NCBI RefSeq assembly: GCF_002944405.1
Contig: NZ_CP024307.1
Coordinates: 3,391,001 to 3,455,000 of the forward strand
Direction: 5' to 3'
Source: Sinorhizobium fredii
Lineage (GTDB): Bacteria; Pseudomonadota; Alphaproteobacteria; Rhizobiales; Rhizobiaceae
Length of the DNA stretch: 64,000 nucleotides
Positions 34,946-44,518 of this stretch are shown here, piece after piece (the first letter of the stretch is position 1; each line of letters opens with the position of its first letter). The notes under the pieces are model-generated. The model had not been told where the DNA came from and ran no database searches. It saw only the letters and a program-made list of their open reading frames with translations. Position numbers and translations under genes: made by a program.

Positions 34946-36595
34946 TCAAACGTCCCCGCCCGCGCCCCGCCCCGCGGCACGGCCGGAAAAGATGCAGCCA
35001 CCCAGGAAAGTGCCCTCGAGGGCGTTGTAGCCATGCATGCCGCCGCCTCCGAAGCCAGCGACTTCGCCGGCCGCATAAAGGCCCGGCACCGGATCGCCGG
35101 AAAGCTCCAGCACTTGGCCGGCAAGGTTGGTCTGCAGACCGCCGAGTGTCTTGCGGGTCAGGATGTGCAATCGCACGGCGATCAGCGGGCCTGCCTTCGG
35201 GTCCAGGAGACGATGCGGCCTGGCGGTGCGGAGCAGCCGGTCGCCGCGATAGGCACGCGCGCCGCGGATGGCGGTAACCTGCGCGTCCTTGGAAAACGAA
35301 TTGTCGATCTCCCGGTCGCGTGCCTCGATCTGCGCCTTGAGGTGGCTCGCCGAGAGCCGGTTATCGCCCGTCAACCTGTTCATCCCCTCGACAAGATCTT
35401 CGAGCCGGTCCTTGACGACAAAGTCCTCGCCCTTGTCCATGAAGGCCTGCACCGGGCCGGTCGGCTTTGCGCCGAGCCGCTTCAGCAGAAGCGCTATGCT
35501 CTTGCCGGTCAGATCCGGGTTCTGCTCGGACCCGGAAAGGGCGAACTCCTTCTTGATGATCGCGCGCGTCAGGATGAACCAGCTATAGTCATGGCCGCTC
35601 TGCCGGATCGCGGCCAATGTCCCGAGCGTATCGAAACCGGGCATGGCCGGCGCCGAAAAACGGTTGCCATCGGCATCGCACCAGAAGGAGGACGGGCCCG
35701 GCAGGACGCGGATGCCGTGGTCCGGCCAGATCGGGTCGAAGTTCCTGAGGCCCTCGGTATAGTGCCACATGCGGTCGGCATTGATGACGGAGCCGCGCGC
35801 CTTAGCCGCGATGTCCAGCATCCGGCCGTCGACGTGGTGCGGCACGCCGCTGACCATGGAGGCTGGCGGCTGGCCGAGCCGCTTGCGCGGCCAGTTGCGG
35901 CGCACCAGCTCATGATTGCCGCCGATGCCGCCCGAACTGACGACCACCGCGCCGGCGGAGATCTCGAAATCGCCGATCTCATCGCGCGAGCTGCGCTCGC
36001 CGCGGCCGACCGGATCCGCCTTGAGGATTGCCCCGCGCGCGCCGGTCACGGCACCGTCCGTCGTTACGAGTTCGTCGACCCGGTGGCGGAAGCGGAAACG
36101 GACAAGGCCCCGGCTCTCCGCCTGCCGCGTCAGCCGGATGAAGGGTTCGAGCACCGCCGGGCCGGTGCCCCAGGTAATGTGGAAGCGCGGCACCGAATTG
36201 CCGTGGCCATGCGCAAGACCACCGCCGCGTTCGGCCCATCCGACCACCGGAAACCAGCGCAGCCCGAGCGCATGCAGCCAGCGTCGCTTCTCGCCGGCGG
36301 CAAAATCGAGATAGGCCTCGGCCCACAGGCGCGGCCAGTGATCCTCGGGCCGGTCGAACTGCGACGATCCCATCCAGTCCTGGGCGGCGAGTTCATGACT
36401 GTCGCGAATGCCCATGCGCCGCTGCTCTAGACTGTCAACGAAGAAGAGGCCGCCAAGCGACCAGAAGGCCTGGCCGCCGAGATTCTGCTCGCCTTCCTGG
36501 TCGAGAACGATGACCTTGCGACCAAGCGCCGCCGCCTCGGACGCCGCCACGAGCCCGGCAAGGCCGGCACCGATGACCAGCACATCGCAATCCAT
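34946..36595 (-). CDS. FAD-binding dehydrogenase (fumarate reductase flavoprotein-like)
   Basis: A flavoprotein of about 549 residues of the fumarate reductase/ketosteroid dehydrogenase superfamily. The FAD dinucleotide-binding motif DVLVIGAGLAGLVAASEAA opens the protein. VVVSSGGIGGNHELVRRNWP and the C-terminal GLYAAGEVAGFGGGGMHGYN (with NALEGTFLGGCIF) bind FAD. I chose ATG 36595 because GGGGGAG precedes it; 36616 is an alternative. The substrate is unknown. It is probably cytoplasmic, as no Tat signal is seen. Confidence 0.88.
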   Translation of the reverse strand: MDCDVLVIGAGLAGLVAASEAAALGRKVIVLDQEGEQNLGGQAFWSLGGLFFVDSLEQRRMGIRDSHELAAQDWMGSSQFDRPEDHWPRLWAEAYLDFAAGEKRRWLHALGLRWFPVVGWAERGGGLAHGHGNSVPRFHITWGTGPAVLEPFIRLTRQAESRGLVRFRFRHRVDELVTTDGAVTGARGAILKADPVGRGERSSRDEIGDFEISAGAVVVSSGGIGGNHELVRRNWPRKRLGQPPASMVSGVPHHVDGRMLDIAAKARGSVINADRMWHYTEGLRNFDPIWPDHGIRVLPGPSSFWCDADGNRFSAPAMPGFDTLGTLAAIRQSGHDYSWFILTRAIIKKEFALSGSEQNPDLTGKSIALLLKRLGAKPTGPVQAFMDKGEDFVVKDRLEDLVEGMNRLTGDNRLSASHLKAQIEARDREIDNSFSKDAQVTAIRGARAYRGDRLLRTARPHRLLDPKAGPLIAVRLHILTRKTLGGLQTNLAGQVLELSGDPVPGLYAAGEVAGFGGGGMHGYNALEGTFLGGCIFSGRAAGRGAGGDV

Positions 36596-36674
36596 CAAGG
36601 CGCTCTCCCCCAACATCCCTCGACCAGCAACTCTTACGCATACGTCAAGGTCAATTCAAGCGGGGGCCGCTCGT

Positions 36675-37706
36675 CTATTTTTCGGTCAGCTTGAGCTCGA
36701 TACGCCGATTTTGCGCCCGCGCCTCCAGGCTTTCCCCGGCCGCAATCGGCTGGTATTCGCCAAATCCGGCCGCCACTAAGCGGTCGGCCGGCACGCCCTT
36801 GGAGATCAGGAACTTGACGACCGAAGTGGCGCGCGCCGAAGACAGTTCCCAATTGTCGGCAAAGCGGCCGGTGCCGGAGAGCTGCACGTTGTCCGTATGG
36901 CCGTCGACGCGCAGCACCCAGTTGATCTCGGCCGGAATTTCCCTGGCAAGGTCGAGCAGCGCCGTGGCGAGTTTTGCCATTTCCACCTGGCCCTCGGGGT
37001 TCAGGTCGCTGCTGCCCGAGGAAAAAAGCACTTCCGACTGGAAGACGAACCGGTCGCCGACGATGCGGATATTTTCGCGGTCGGAGAGGATTTCCCGCAA
37101 GCGGCCGAAAAAGTCCGAGCGGTAGCGATTGAGTTCCTGCACGCGCTGGGCGAGCGCGACGTTCAGCCGGCGGCCGAGGTCGGCGATCTTCGCCTGCGAA
37201 GCCTGATCCTTCGCCTCGGAAGCCTGAAGCGCGCCCTCGATGGCGGCAATCTGGCTGCGCAGCGCGGCGATCTGCTGGTTCAAGAGCTCGATCTGGCTCA
37301 TCGCGCGGGCGCTGACCTGCTTTTCGTTTTCGAGCTCCGAGCCCAACCGGCCGAGTTTCTGATTGGCCGCATCGGTACTGCCGGCCCCCTGATCAAGCAG
37401 CGCTTCAAGGCGGGACCGCTCGCCCTCCGACTGGGCAAGCGAGGCCTGGAGATTGGCAAGCGAATCCTCGAGATCCTGCTTGCCGCTCTTCTCGAGGGCG
37501 AGAAGCTGGGTCAGTTCGTTGATCTGGCTGTTCAGCCGGTTCAGCACCTCGTCCTTGCCGGTGATCTCCCGCCCCATCAGGAACTGAGCCGTGACGAAGA
37601 CGCTGAGCAGGAACATGATCGCCATGAGCAAGGTCGACAGCGCATCGACGAAGCCCGGCCAGTAGTTGATCGTCCGCGGATTGCGGCCCCTTCGGGCGAG
37701 AGCCAT
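36675..37706 (-). CDS. MotB/OmpA-type peptidoglycan-binding protein
   Basis: A 343-residue protein with one N-terminal membrane segment (WPGFVDALSTLLMAIMFLLS, where the Asp fits the proton-path position of MotB-like proteins). A long coiled coil follows (about residues 55-200). The C-terminal OmpA-like domain has RVDGHTDNVQLSG and the end AQNRRIELKL. It is encoded 3 bases after a MotA/TolQ-like gene. The pair is likely a proton-driven machine anchored to the wall, but no flagellar genes are near and the coiled coil is longer than in MotB. The exact role is unknown. Confidence 0.9.
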   Translation of the reverse strand: MALARRGRNPRTINYWPGFVDALSTLLMAIMFLLSVFVTAQFLMGREITGKDEVLNRLNSQINELTQLLALEKSGKQDLEDSLANLQASLAQSEGERSRLEALLDQGAGSTDAANQKLGRLGSELENEKQVSARAMSQIELLNQQIAALRSQIAAIEGALQASEAKDQASQAKIADLGRRLNVALAQRVQELNRYRSDFFGRLREILSDRENIRIVGDRFVFQSEVLFSSGSSDLNPEGQVEMAKLATALLDLAREIPAEINWVLRVDGHTDNVQLSGTGRFADNWELSSARATSVVKFLISKGVPADRLVAAGFGEYQPIAAGESLEARAQNRRIELKLTEK

Positions 37707-37709
37707 GGA

Positions 37710-38816
37710 TCAATCACCCCCGCTTTCGTCGGCGTGGCTGAGCTTCGCCTGCGAGGTGGCCCTCTCGCTGTTGACGGCGATCCGGTCGGCCTGGCCGATG
37801 CGCGAGGTCAGCCGGTCGAGCGTCTTTCGCATCGACTTCGCCTCCTCCTGCTGCGCCTCGATCCAGTCGCGTAGCATCTGCTGCTCGCCGCGCATGTTCT
37901 TGACGAGACCTTGAATGCCCTCGGCGAGGCTCGCCATCGCTGCCGTCGTGCGCTGGTTGACGCCGCCGTCCTGCGCGAGGCGGGAGAGCTGGTCGGCGAC
38001 GCGCCGCATTTCCTCCGCCGGTGCGCCGCCGGTCGTCTCGATCGGCGCCGAAAAGCCGGAGCCGACATCGGTCACCGAGGAAAGCCAGTTCTCAAGTTCC
38101 GTGTAGAAACGGTTCTGGGCGCGGCCGGCCTGGAGATCGAGGAAGCCGAGGATCAGCGAACCGGAAAGGCCGAACAGCGAGGCCGAGAAGGCGGTGCCCA
38201 TGCCGGTCAGCGGCGCCGAGAGACCGCTCTTCAGCGAGCTTAAGAGGTCCTCCGTCGTCCCGGAACCGGCGTCGAGAGACTGGATGACGGTATTGATGGA
38301 GCCGATCGTGCCGAGAAGGCCCCAGAAGGTGCCGAGCAGGCCGAGAAAAACGAGAAGGCCGGCAAGATAACGGGTGATGTCGCGCGACTCGTCGAGGCGG
38401 GTGGCGATGGAATCGAGGATCGAGCGGAGCGCGATCGTCGAAATCGCCGTCGTCTGGCGCCCGCCGATCAGCGCCCGCATGGGTGCAAGCAGCACCGGAT
38501 CGCGCCCGACCTTGTCGGCACTGCCAGCGGCGCGGAATGAATTGAACCATCGCACTTCGGGCCTGAGGCCGAGCACGTGGTTGAAAGCCAGCAGAATGCC
38601 GATCAGCAGCACCCCAAGGATCAGCCCGTTGAGGCCGGGATTGCCGACGAAGGCCTCGCGTGCCTGCCGGAAGAGGATCGCCGCGACAAAACCGACGATG
38701 ATCAGGAAAATGACCATCGTCCAGAAGTAGGGCATGGGGCTCGAAAGCTTATGCGGATTATAGTTCTCCTCCGCCACTTCCTGCCCACGCCAGCCGGACA
38801 GACTGAGTTTCGTCAT
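37710..38816 (-). CDS. MotA/TolQ/ExbB-family proton channel protein
   Basis: A 368-residue membrane protein. Two membrane segments lie at the start (YFWTMVIFLIIVGFVAAILF, LNGLILGVLLIGILLAFNHV) and two in the middle (YLAGLLVFLGLLGTFWGLLG, then GMGTAFSASLFGLSGSLILG). The GTFWGLLGTI and GTAFSASLFGL segments are typical of MotA/ExbB channels. The C-terminal 110 residues are cytoplasmic coiled coil (MRRVADQLSRLAQDGGVN). I chose ATG 38816 with GGGAGAT upstream over a longer frame from 38867. Co-transcribed with the OmpA/MotB-like gene 3 bases downstream. Confidence 0.88.
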   Translation of the reverse strand: MTKLSLSGWRGQEVAEENYNPHKLSSPMPYFWTMVIFLIIVGFVAAILFRQAREAFVGNPGLNGLILGVLLIGILLAFNHVLGLRPEVRWFNSFRAAGSADKVGRDPVLLAPMRALIGGRQTTAISTIALRSILDSIATRLDESRDITRYLAGLLVFLGLLGTFWGLLGTIGSINTVIQSLDAGSGTTEDLLSSLKSGLSAPLTGMGTAFSASLFGLSGSLILGFLDLQAGRAQNRFYTELENWLSSVTDVGSGFSAPIETTGGAPAEEMRRVADQLSRLAQDGGVNQRTTAAMASLAEGIQGLVKNMRGEQQMLRDWIEAQQEEAKSMRKTLDRLTSRIGQADRIAVNSERATSQAKLSHADESGGD

Positions 38817-39162
38817 GCGTTTGCCAATCTCCCGGTTTGCGGCACGCTCCTGCGCCTGTCCGCACAAGCGCCGGTTGCTGCAACTCTTTGAAGTAGCGGA
38901 TCATTCTCGAAATCAATAGCGATCTCGGCCGAACGATGCCGCCGATGGCCGGAGACCATCCTATCGGCTCGGAGACTAGTGGAACTTTGCGCCAAATTGA
39001 AGGGAAAACGGCAGAGCCGGCCCAGGAATGCGCCGCCCCCTCCAGGGAGGTCGGGTCGCAACGCTGCAAAGGAGCAGAAATGTTCGATTCCAATGCCTTA
39101 TGTCGAACGCGGACCGGAAGACACGTGTACGCGGCCGGTCCGCAGCATGGCCTTGGGCGGCC
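38817..39162. other. intergenic gap with a long hairpin
   Basis: 346 bases without a convincing gene. A 9-bp perfect stem GCGGACCGG/CCGGTCCGC (39109-39117 with 39135-39143, 17-base loop containing ACACGTGT) lies 20 bases after the end of the minus-strand phosphatase gene and may act in its termination. The rest should contain the promoter of the MotA/MotB-like pair. Confidence 0.45.
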
Positions 39163-39963
39163 CTACTTCGTTGGGACCGGGCGGTGGATGACCTCGCGCA
39201 GCGCCTTGGCGATATATTCGTTGCCGCAGATGATCGAGCCGTCTTCGACCGGCTTGCTGCCGCCGTCGATGTCGGTGACCCAGCCGCCGGCCTCGCGAAC
39301 GAGCAGGACCCCGGCGGCGATATCCCAGGCAGCGAGATCGCGCTCCCAGAAGCCGTCGAAGCGACCGGCAGCCACATAGGCGAGGTCGAGCGAGGCGGAG
39401 CCAAAGCGGCGAATGCCGGCAACCTCGCCCATGACGTGGCGGAGCTCGATGAGATATTTGCCGTGATTGCCGCGGCCGAGATGCGGCGTGCCGGTGCCGA
39501 CCACCGCGTCGGACAGGACCTTACGGGCGCCGACGCGCAGCCGCCGGTCGTTCAGGAAGGCGCCACCGCCCCGCTCAGCCGTATAGAGTTCGTCGGTTGC
39601 CGGATTGAAGACCACCGCAGCGACGATCTCGCCCTGGCGCTCCAGCGCGATCGAGATGGCGAAATGCGGAAGGCCGTGGAGAAAATTTGTGGTGCCGTCG
39701 AGCGGGTCGACGATCCAGCGATGGGCGCCGTCGGTGCCCTTGATCTCCTCGCCTTCCTCGCCGAGGAAGCCGTAGGTCGGGCGGGCCTTCAGGAGATCCT
39801 CGCGGATGCTCCGCTCGGCCTTGCGGTCTGCCTGGGAAACGTAGTCGCTCGGCCCCTTCAAGGACACCTGTAGGTTCTGTACTTCGCCGAAATCGCGCGC
39901 CAGCGACTTGCCGGCCTTAAAGGCCGCCTGGACCATGACATTGAGAAGGGCAGAACGGGCCAT
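39163..39963 (-). CDS. suhB: inositol monophosphatase family protein
   Basis: A 266-residue SuhB/IMPase-like phosphatase. The metal-binding motifs are complete: FLGEEGEEIKG, WIVDPLDGTTNFLHGLPHFA, and AAWDIAAGVLLVREAGG. It would dephosphorylate inositol monophosphate or related sugar phosphates with Mg2+. Start ATG 39963 follows AGAGGA. Upstream in-frame codons to 40071 are not needed. Members also act in ribosome synthesis in enterobacteria. Here only the catalytic role is supported. Confidence 0.92.
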   Translation of the reverse strand: MARSALLNVMVQAAFKAGKSLARDFGEVQNLQVSLKGPSDYVSQADRKAERSIREDLLKARPTYGFLGEEGEEIKGTDGAHRWIVDPLDGTTNFLHGLPHFAISIALERQGEIVAAVVFNPATDELYTAERGGGAFLNDRRLRVGARKVLSDAVVGTGTPHLGRGNHGKYLIELRHVMGEVAGIRRFGSASLDLAYVAAGRFDGFWERDLAAWDIAAGVLLVREAGGWVTDIDGGSKPVEDGSIICGNEYIAKALREVIHRPVPTK

Positions 39964-40069
39964 AGGGCAATCCTCTGAAAGCGAAGGCCGGCCGAGCCGT
40001 CTCGACCGGACATTGAACCTGCTTGACGGCCCGCCCTCGTAAAGGGTCGGCGAAGACGCAACCGTCGTC

Positions 40070-40093
40070 AAAAAACCGAGTGAGAAGTCACTC
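40070..40093 (-). terminator. terminator after the Sel1-repeat gene
   Basis: On the minus strand GAGTGA pairs with TCACTC (40078-40083 with 40088-40093), followed by a T-run (40070-40075), about 105 bases after the Sel1-repeat gene stop. Confidence 0.65.
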
Positions 40094-40197
40094 CGCCCGC
40101 GGAGATGGCATGAGGGGCCGCGGACAAAACCGCGGCTTCAAGACCACAAAAACCCCAAGAGTTCAAGCGAAATACATGGCGCCGGTCGAATCTAGGC

Positions 40198-41340
40198 TCA
40201 GGACGAGCGGAACTTGTTCGCGGCCGCGAGCGCCGATTTCTGCTGCGAGTCGTTGAGGCCGAGATAGAAATCCTCGAGCGCATCGTCCTTGAGCCCCGCC
40301 CGGCGCGACAGCACGTACCACTTCGCTGCCTCGATTGGATCGGGCCGCGTGCCGATGGCATTGACGAGGAGGTGGGCAAGCCGGTTCTGCGCAACCACGT
40401 TGCCGCCCTCGGCTGCCCGCTTCATCCAGGCAAAGCCCTCGTCCAGGTTGCGGTCGCCGCCGATCCCTTCGATCAGCCAGATCGCCATGTCGAGCTGCGC
40501 GGTGTCGTAGCCGGCGCGCGCCGCCCGGGCCAGCCATTCGCGTGCACGCGCCCGCTTGCCGTCGTCGATGCCCTCGACATTGAGATAGATCTGCGAAAGC
40601 GCATATTGCGCATCGGCAATGCCCTGTTCGGCCGCCTTCTCGTAATAGGGCATCGCCGCCTTTAGGCCCTTCTGGCCGGGTGCGTCGGCAACTAGCGTCT
40701 GCCCATAGTTGAACTGGGCGGCCGCGTTGCCGAGATCGGCGGCCTTCTTCATCAGTTCGTCGGCGGCCTTGCGGTCACGCTTGACATAGCGCCCCTCCAT
40801 CAGGATCAGCGCATATTTGAACATCGCCGCCGGATCGCCATTGTTCGCCGCCTGGCCGTACCAGAAAGCCGCATCCTTGGGGTTGCGCGCGACGCCGAGG
40901 CCCTGCTCGAGAATCGATGCGACCAGCGTCTGGGCCGCCGGATCGCCGAGTTGGGCGCGCGGCAGCGCAAGGTCCATTGCCGTCAGGTAATAGCCGCGCT
41001 GGAAGGCTCCATAGGCCTCGTCCACCTTGCCGGCGAACGGCTTTTCGGCCGGAAGCGCCGGAAGTTCGGCCCCCATGCGGTCGATTACGTTGACGCCTCC
41101 GGAGGGTTTTTCGTCGTCTTTCTTGGGCTTGGCGTTCGTATCGCCCTTCGCCGGCTTTTCGGCGCCTTCCGGCAGCGCCGCACCGTTAAAGGGTGTGATC
41201 CGGCCCCGTTTCGGGACGATGCCCTCATCCGCAGGTGCCGGCGGCTGTTCGGCGCGAGCCGGCAAGGCGGCCAGAGTGACGGCGACGACAAGGGTCGCGA
41301 ACCGGCTTCGTTTCAGGGGGGATCGGCTCAGCATCGCCAC
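40198..41340 (-). CDS. exported Sel1/TPR-repeat protein
   Basis: A 380-residue protein with a signal peptide (RSRFATLVVAVTLAALPARA), a proline/lysine-rich linker (to about residue 95) and seven or so Sel1-like repeats, such as ASILEQGLGVARNPKDAAFW and RMQ-type units like MFKYALILMEGRYVKRDRKA. Sel1 repeats mediate protein interactions; related rhizobial proteins such as ExoR take part in envelope signalling, but nothing shows identity with ExoR here. It starts 2 bases after the ThiE-like gene stop, so the two are one operon. Confidence 0.88.
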   Translation of the reverse strand: MAMLSRSPLKRSRFATLVVAVTLAALPARAEQPPAPADEGIVPKRGRITPFNGAALPEGAEKPAKGDTNAKPKKDDEKPSGGVNVIDRMGAELPALPAEKPFAGKVDEAYGAFQRGYYLTAMDLALPRAQLGDPAAQTLVASILEQGLGVARNPKDAAFWYGQAANNGDPAAMFKYALILMEGRYVKRDRKAADELMKKAADLGNAAAQFNYGQTLVADAPGQKGLKAAMPYYEKAAEQGIADAQYALSQIYLNVEGIDDGKRARAREWLARAARAGYDTAQLDMAIWLIEGIGGDRNLDEGFAWMKRAAEGGNVVAQNRLAHLLVNAIGTRPDPIEAAKWYVLSRRAGLKDDALEDFYLGLNDSQQKSALAAANKFRSS

Positions 41341-41342
41341 GT

Positions 41343-41996
41343 CTAATCTTCAAACCGTGGCGCTTTTTCGTCAAGCAAGGCGTTGACGGCGGCAACCACG
41401 GAGGGCGCCTGGCCCGACTCGGCGAAGACCGCGAGACGCAGCGCGACGAACTCGGCGCCGGTCTCGGCCACTGCAAGCGCGGACTGCGGATCGGTGCCGC
41501 CCATGACGATGCAGGGAATTTCGATCATCGATGCCCACCATTCGGCGAGCGCCAGATTCTTCGGGTGCGCTTCCGGCTTGATGTCGCCGTCGGTGCGGCC
41601 GAAGAACACGTAGTCCGGCCGGAGTTCGCCGATCTCGAGCGCGTGGTGGCGGTCGGTCGCATTGCCGCCGCCGACGATCATCTTCGGCGTATGCCGCTCG
41701 ATCGCCTCGCCAAGCACGTCCGCACCGGCGGCGATATGAAGACCATCGGCCTTGGCTCGGCCGGCGGCCCGCGTATCGCCTTCGATCAGCGCCGCCGCAC
41801 CCGCCTGCTGGATCACCGGCACCAGCGCCTCGGCGTGCCTTTGGAAATCCGTCTCGTTGAGGCCATATTGCGGAACAATGACGGAGGCCACGTCGCCGCC
41901 TTTCAGCGCATCCGCAAGGATCTTCGCGCGCTCGGCGGCATCCGGCATGTCGGGCGCGATCAGCACAAGGCGGCAGCGGTTATCGGTATTGCTCAT
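41343..41996 (-). CDS. thiamine-phosphate synthase-like protein
   Basis: A 217-residue TIM-barrel protein of the ThiE/TenI superfamily. Family traces are GDTRAAGRAKADGLHIAAGA, PDYVFFGRTDGD and IPCIVMGGTDPQSALAVAET with the expected GGT phosphate loop. Some canonical ThiE motif residues look altered (KADGLHI is kept; VGxSxH reads MIVGGGNATDRHH), so it may have a changed or lost activity. Rhizobial genomes often have such a second ThiE. It heads an operon with the Sel1 protein. Confidence 0.8.
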   Translation of the reverse strand: MSNTDNRCRLVLIAPDMPDAAERAKILADALKGGDVASVIVPQYGLNETDFQRHAEALVPVIQQAGAAALIEGDTRAAGRAKADGLHIAAGADVLGEAIERHTPKMIVGGGNATDRHHALEIGELRPDYVFFGRTDGDIKPEAHPKNLALAEWWASMIEIPCIVMGGTDPQSALAVAETGAEFVALRLAVFAESGQAPSVVAAVNALLDEKAPRFED

Positions 41997-42099
41997 GTCG
42001 TTCGTTCCTGGCGAAGCCCGCTCGAGGGCGGAAATCCGCTACTCGATTTCAATCGGGAAAACCGATAGACGGAGATGACCAAAGGATCAACCGCCGCCT

Positions 42100-42879
42100 A
42101 TGCTTCCCGATCTCGACTTCTATCTGGTCGCCGTGCCGGCGGTCCTGCTCGTTGGCCTCAGCAAGGGAGGCATGGGAGAGGCGCTATCGCTGATGGGGGT
42201 TCCGATCCTCTCGCTGGCGGTCTCGCCGGTCCAGGCAGCGGCGTTGCTCCTCCCCATTCTCATCGCAATGGACATCGTCTCTTTATGGATCTGGCGGAAG
42301 CACGGCGACCGGAAGACGCTCACCATGCTCTTGCCCGGCGCGCTGGCCGGCATCGCCATCGGCTGGGCGACGTCGGCCTACGTGCCGCGCGATGCGCTGC
42401 GGCTGATCATCGGCGCCATAACGGTCGTGTTCGTGCTGCGTTACGTCTACACCGTCTGGCGCAGCCGCAGCGGCACGCCGATCCTTCCGAAGCAGCACCG
42501 TCTGGGCCCTGCGGCGCTATGGGGAAGCTTTGCGGGGTATGGCAGCTTCGTCGCGCATGCCGGCGGGCCGCCTTTCCAGATCTACGCCCTGCCGCTGAAG
42601 CTGGACCCGCGCGAATATACCGGCACCATCGTGCGCTTCTTCGCAACGCTCAATGCGGTGAAACTCATTCCCTATTTCGCGCTCGGGCAGCTCGACACCA
42701 GCAACCTCATGACATCGGCGACCCTCTTTCCTCTGGCGATGGTCGCAACGGCCTGCGGCGCATGGATCGTGCGCCGCATGAAGCCGCAGGTGTTCTATCC
42801 CTTTATGTACACCATGGCTTTCATCGCCGGATCTAGACTTATCTGGGAGGGGCTAACCAGCCTTCTGTCCGCCGGCTGA
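42100..42879 (+). CDS. TauE/SafE-family membrane permease
   Basis: A 259-residue protein with about eight membrane segments. It starts with FYLVAVPAVLLVGLSKGGMG, matching the family's G-x-S-K-G-G motif. The second repeat has GSFAGYGSFVAHAGGPPFQI. TauE/SafE proteins export sulfite or organosulfonates; the substrate here is unknown. Divergent from the ThiE-like gene and followed by the ArsR-type gene after 99 bases. Confidence 0.9.
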   Translation: MLPDLDFYLVAVPAVLLVGLSKGGMGEALSLMGVPILSLAVSPVQAAALLLPILIAMDIVSLWIWRKHGDRKTLTMLLPGALAGIAIGWATSAYVPRDALRLIIGAITVVFVLRYVYTVWRSRSGTPILPKQHRLGPAALWGSFAGYGSFVAHAGGPPFQIYALPLKLDPREYTGTIVRFFATLNAVKLIPYFALGQLDTSNLMTSATLFPLAMVATACGAWIVRRMKPQVFYPFMYTMAFIAGSRLIWEGLTSLLSAG

Positions 42880-42978
42880 GCGAGCCTTGCTCCGCTCGAA
42901 TAATGCTGCAAAGCAATGCGGCATATCGCAATGCACAATTTTCTTGCCGGTCGCAGGAAATTCGCCTAACGTCCCGTC

Positions 42979-43239
42979 ATGACGATCGCGGACCCATTCG
43001 ATGCCATTGCGGATCCGAACCGGCGTTATCTGCTGGAGGAGCTGCGGCGCGCGCCCAAGACTGTCAATGAACTCGCCGAAGGGCTGCCGATCAGCCGGCC
43101 GGCGGTGTCGCAGCATTTGAAGGCGCTGCTCGACTGCAATCTCGTATCGGTGTCGACAAGCGGCACCAGGCGCATTTACGCCATCCACAGGCCGGGCTTC
43201 GACCGGCTCAATCTATGGCTCGACCAGTTCTGGTCCTGA
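42979..43239 (+). CDS. ArsR-type HTH regulator
   Basis: An 86-residue winged-helix protein (FDAIADPNRRYLLEELRRAP, then VNELAEGLPISRPAVSQHLK and NLVSVSTSGTRRIYAIHRPG). Metal-binding CxC residues in helix 3 are absent, so it is probably not a classical metal sensor. It is of the short ArsR type often paired with an activator of Hsp90-like (AHSA1) protein, but no such partner follows here. Confidence 0.9.
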   Translation: MTIADPFDAIADPNRRYLLEELRRAPKTVNELAEGLPISRPAVSQHLKALLDCNLVSVSTSGTRRIYAIHRPGFDRLNLWLDQFWS

Positions 43240-43412
43240 CGGCTTACATTCGCCCGCTCCGCGGCGGCCGTTAAGGAAGTCGCCGAAGAAGCGGACCGGG
43301 CCTTAGGCCCGGTCGAGCGATCCGTCATATATGGGATTGTTGTTGACCTTTCGCGTCGTTTCTCCTTCACGAAGACGACGCCTCCCGAAAGCGCGGGAAA
43401 TACCGTTCGCAA

Positions 43413-43586
43413 TCAGTGTGTCGAGGAACGGAGTCTTTCGATTTCGTCCTTGATGCGCAGCTTCCGCCGCTTGAGTTCGCTGATCAACTCGTCCTCGCAG
43501 GAGGGAGAATTCAGCGCTTCATGCAGCTCCTGTTCCAGGGCGCCATGTTTTTTCTCAAGCGTTGCAAGATGAGCCTCAATGGTCAT
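43413..43586 (-). CDS. YdcH-like DUF465 small protein, copy 1
   Basis: A 57-residue helical protein (MTIEAHLATLEKKHGALEQE, then LKRRKLRIKDEIERL). The KxxKLxIKDEI pattern identifies DUF465. Start ATG 43586 follows AAGGGA; the longer frame to 43619 is not needed. Function unknown. It is divergent from a second DUF465 gene 211 bases away. Confidence 0.85.
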   Translation of the reverse strand: MTIEAHLATLEKKHGALEQELHEALNSPSCEDELISELKRRKLRIKDEIERLRSSTH

Positions 43587-43797
43587 TGGCAGTCCCTTCC
43601 TTTTGCTTGCATCCGGCACGCAAATGCCGGATGTTCCATGGTTGTAACCTTACCAGTGTGCCATGCCATTTTTCATTTGTCGAAGGCGAAATGATGACGT
43701 CGGATAACTTCCCGTCACCGCCCAAGATGTGATAGAGCGGCGCAGGAAATTCCGGTTCGCGGCATGGACGCAGCCGGGCTTATGGGGATCGTTTTGC

Positions 43798-44001
43798 ATG
43801 CCGGACCAGGACCAGGCCGAACTCAGACTGACGATAGCGCGCCTGAGGCAGGAACATGAAGATTATGACGTCGCCATCAATGCCATGATCGAAACCGGCT
43901 GCGACGCCCTGCGCATCCAGCGCATGAAGAAGAAGAAGCTGGCCATCAAGGACAAGATCAGCAAGATCGAAGATCAGATCATCCCCGACATCATTGCCTG
44001 A
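43798..44001 (+). CDS. YdcH-like DUF465 small protein, copy 2
   Basis: A 67-residue helical protein ([20 protein letters not shown], then [20 protein letters not shown]) of the same DUF465 family, with the KKLxIKDKI pattern. Start ATG 43798; codons back to 43729 are probably untranslated. It ends 16 bases before purE, so it may share the purEK transcript. Confidence 0.85.
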   Translation: MPDQDQAELRLTIARLRQEHEDYDVAINAMIETGCDALRIQRMKKKKLAIKDKISKIEDQIIPDIIA

Positions 44002-44017
44002 ACGGATCCTGATAGAC

Positions 44018-44518
44018 GTGACCGAAACCACGACCCCGCCCGTCGCCATCATCATGGGAAGCCAGTCGGACTGGGAGACGATGAAGAATGCGGCCGACAC
44101 GCTCGAGGCCCTCGATATCGCCTATGAGGCGCGCATCGTTTCCGCGCATCGGACACCCGACCGGCTGGTCCGCTTCGCCAAGGGCGCGCGCGACGAGGGC
44201 TTCAAGGTGATCATTGCCGGCGCCGGCGGGGCGGCCCATCTGCCGGGCATGTGCGCCGCGATGACGCCGCTGCCGGTCTTCGGCGTCCCGGTGCAGTCGA
44301 AGGCTCTCTCGGGCCAGGACAGCCTGCTCTCGATCGTGCAGATGCCGGCCGGCATTCCTGTCGGCACACTGGCGATCGGCAGGGCCGGGGCCGTCAACGC
44401 CGCCCTGCTCGCCGCCGCCGTCCTGGCGCTGAGCGACGAGGACCTCGCCGACCGTCTCGACGACTGGCGTGAGCAGCAGACCGTCTCGGTCGCCGAGTAC
44501 CCGGTAGACCAGGCATGA
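44018..44518 (+). CDS. purE: N5-carboxyaminoimidazole ribonucleotide mutase
   Basis: A 166-residue class I PurE that converts N5-CAIR to CAIR in purine synthesis. [29 protein letters not shown] and the loop [20 protein letters not shown] are intact. Start GTG 44018 gives the best N terminus. Overlaps purK by 4 bases (ATGA), so the two are coupled; their products act in successive steps. Confidence 0.96.
   Translation: MTETTTPPVAIIMGSQSDWETMKNAADTLEALDIAYEARIVSAHRTPDRLVRFAKGARDEGFKVIIAGAGGAAHLPGMCAAMTPLPVFGVPVQSKALSGQDSLLSIVQMPAGIPVGTLAIGRAGAVNAALLAAAVLALSDEDLADRLDDWREQQTVSVAEYPVDQA

Noticed and set aside
43729..43797. N-terminal extension of the second DUF465 protein
   Set aside because: The extra 23 residues do not fit the family, whose members begin near the ATG at 43798.
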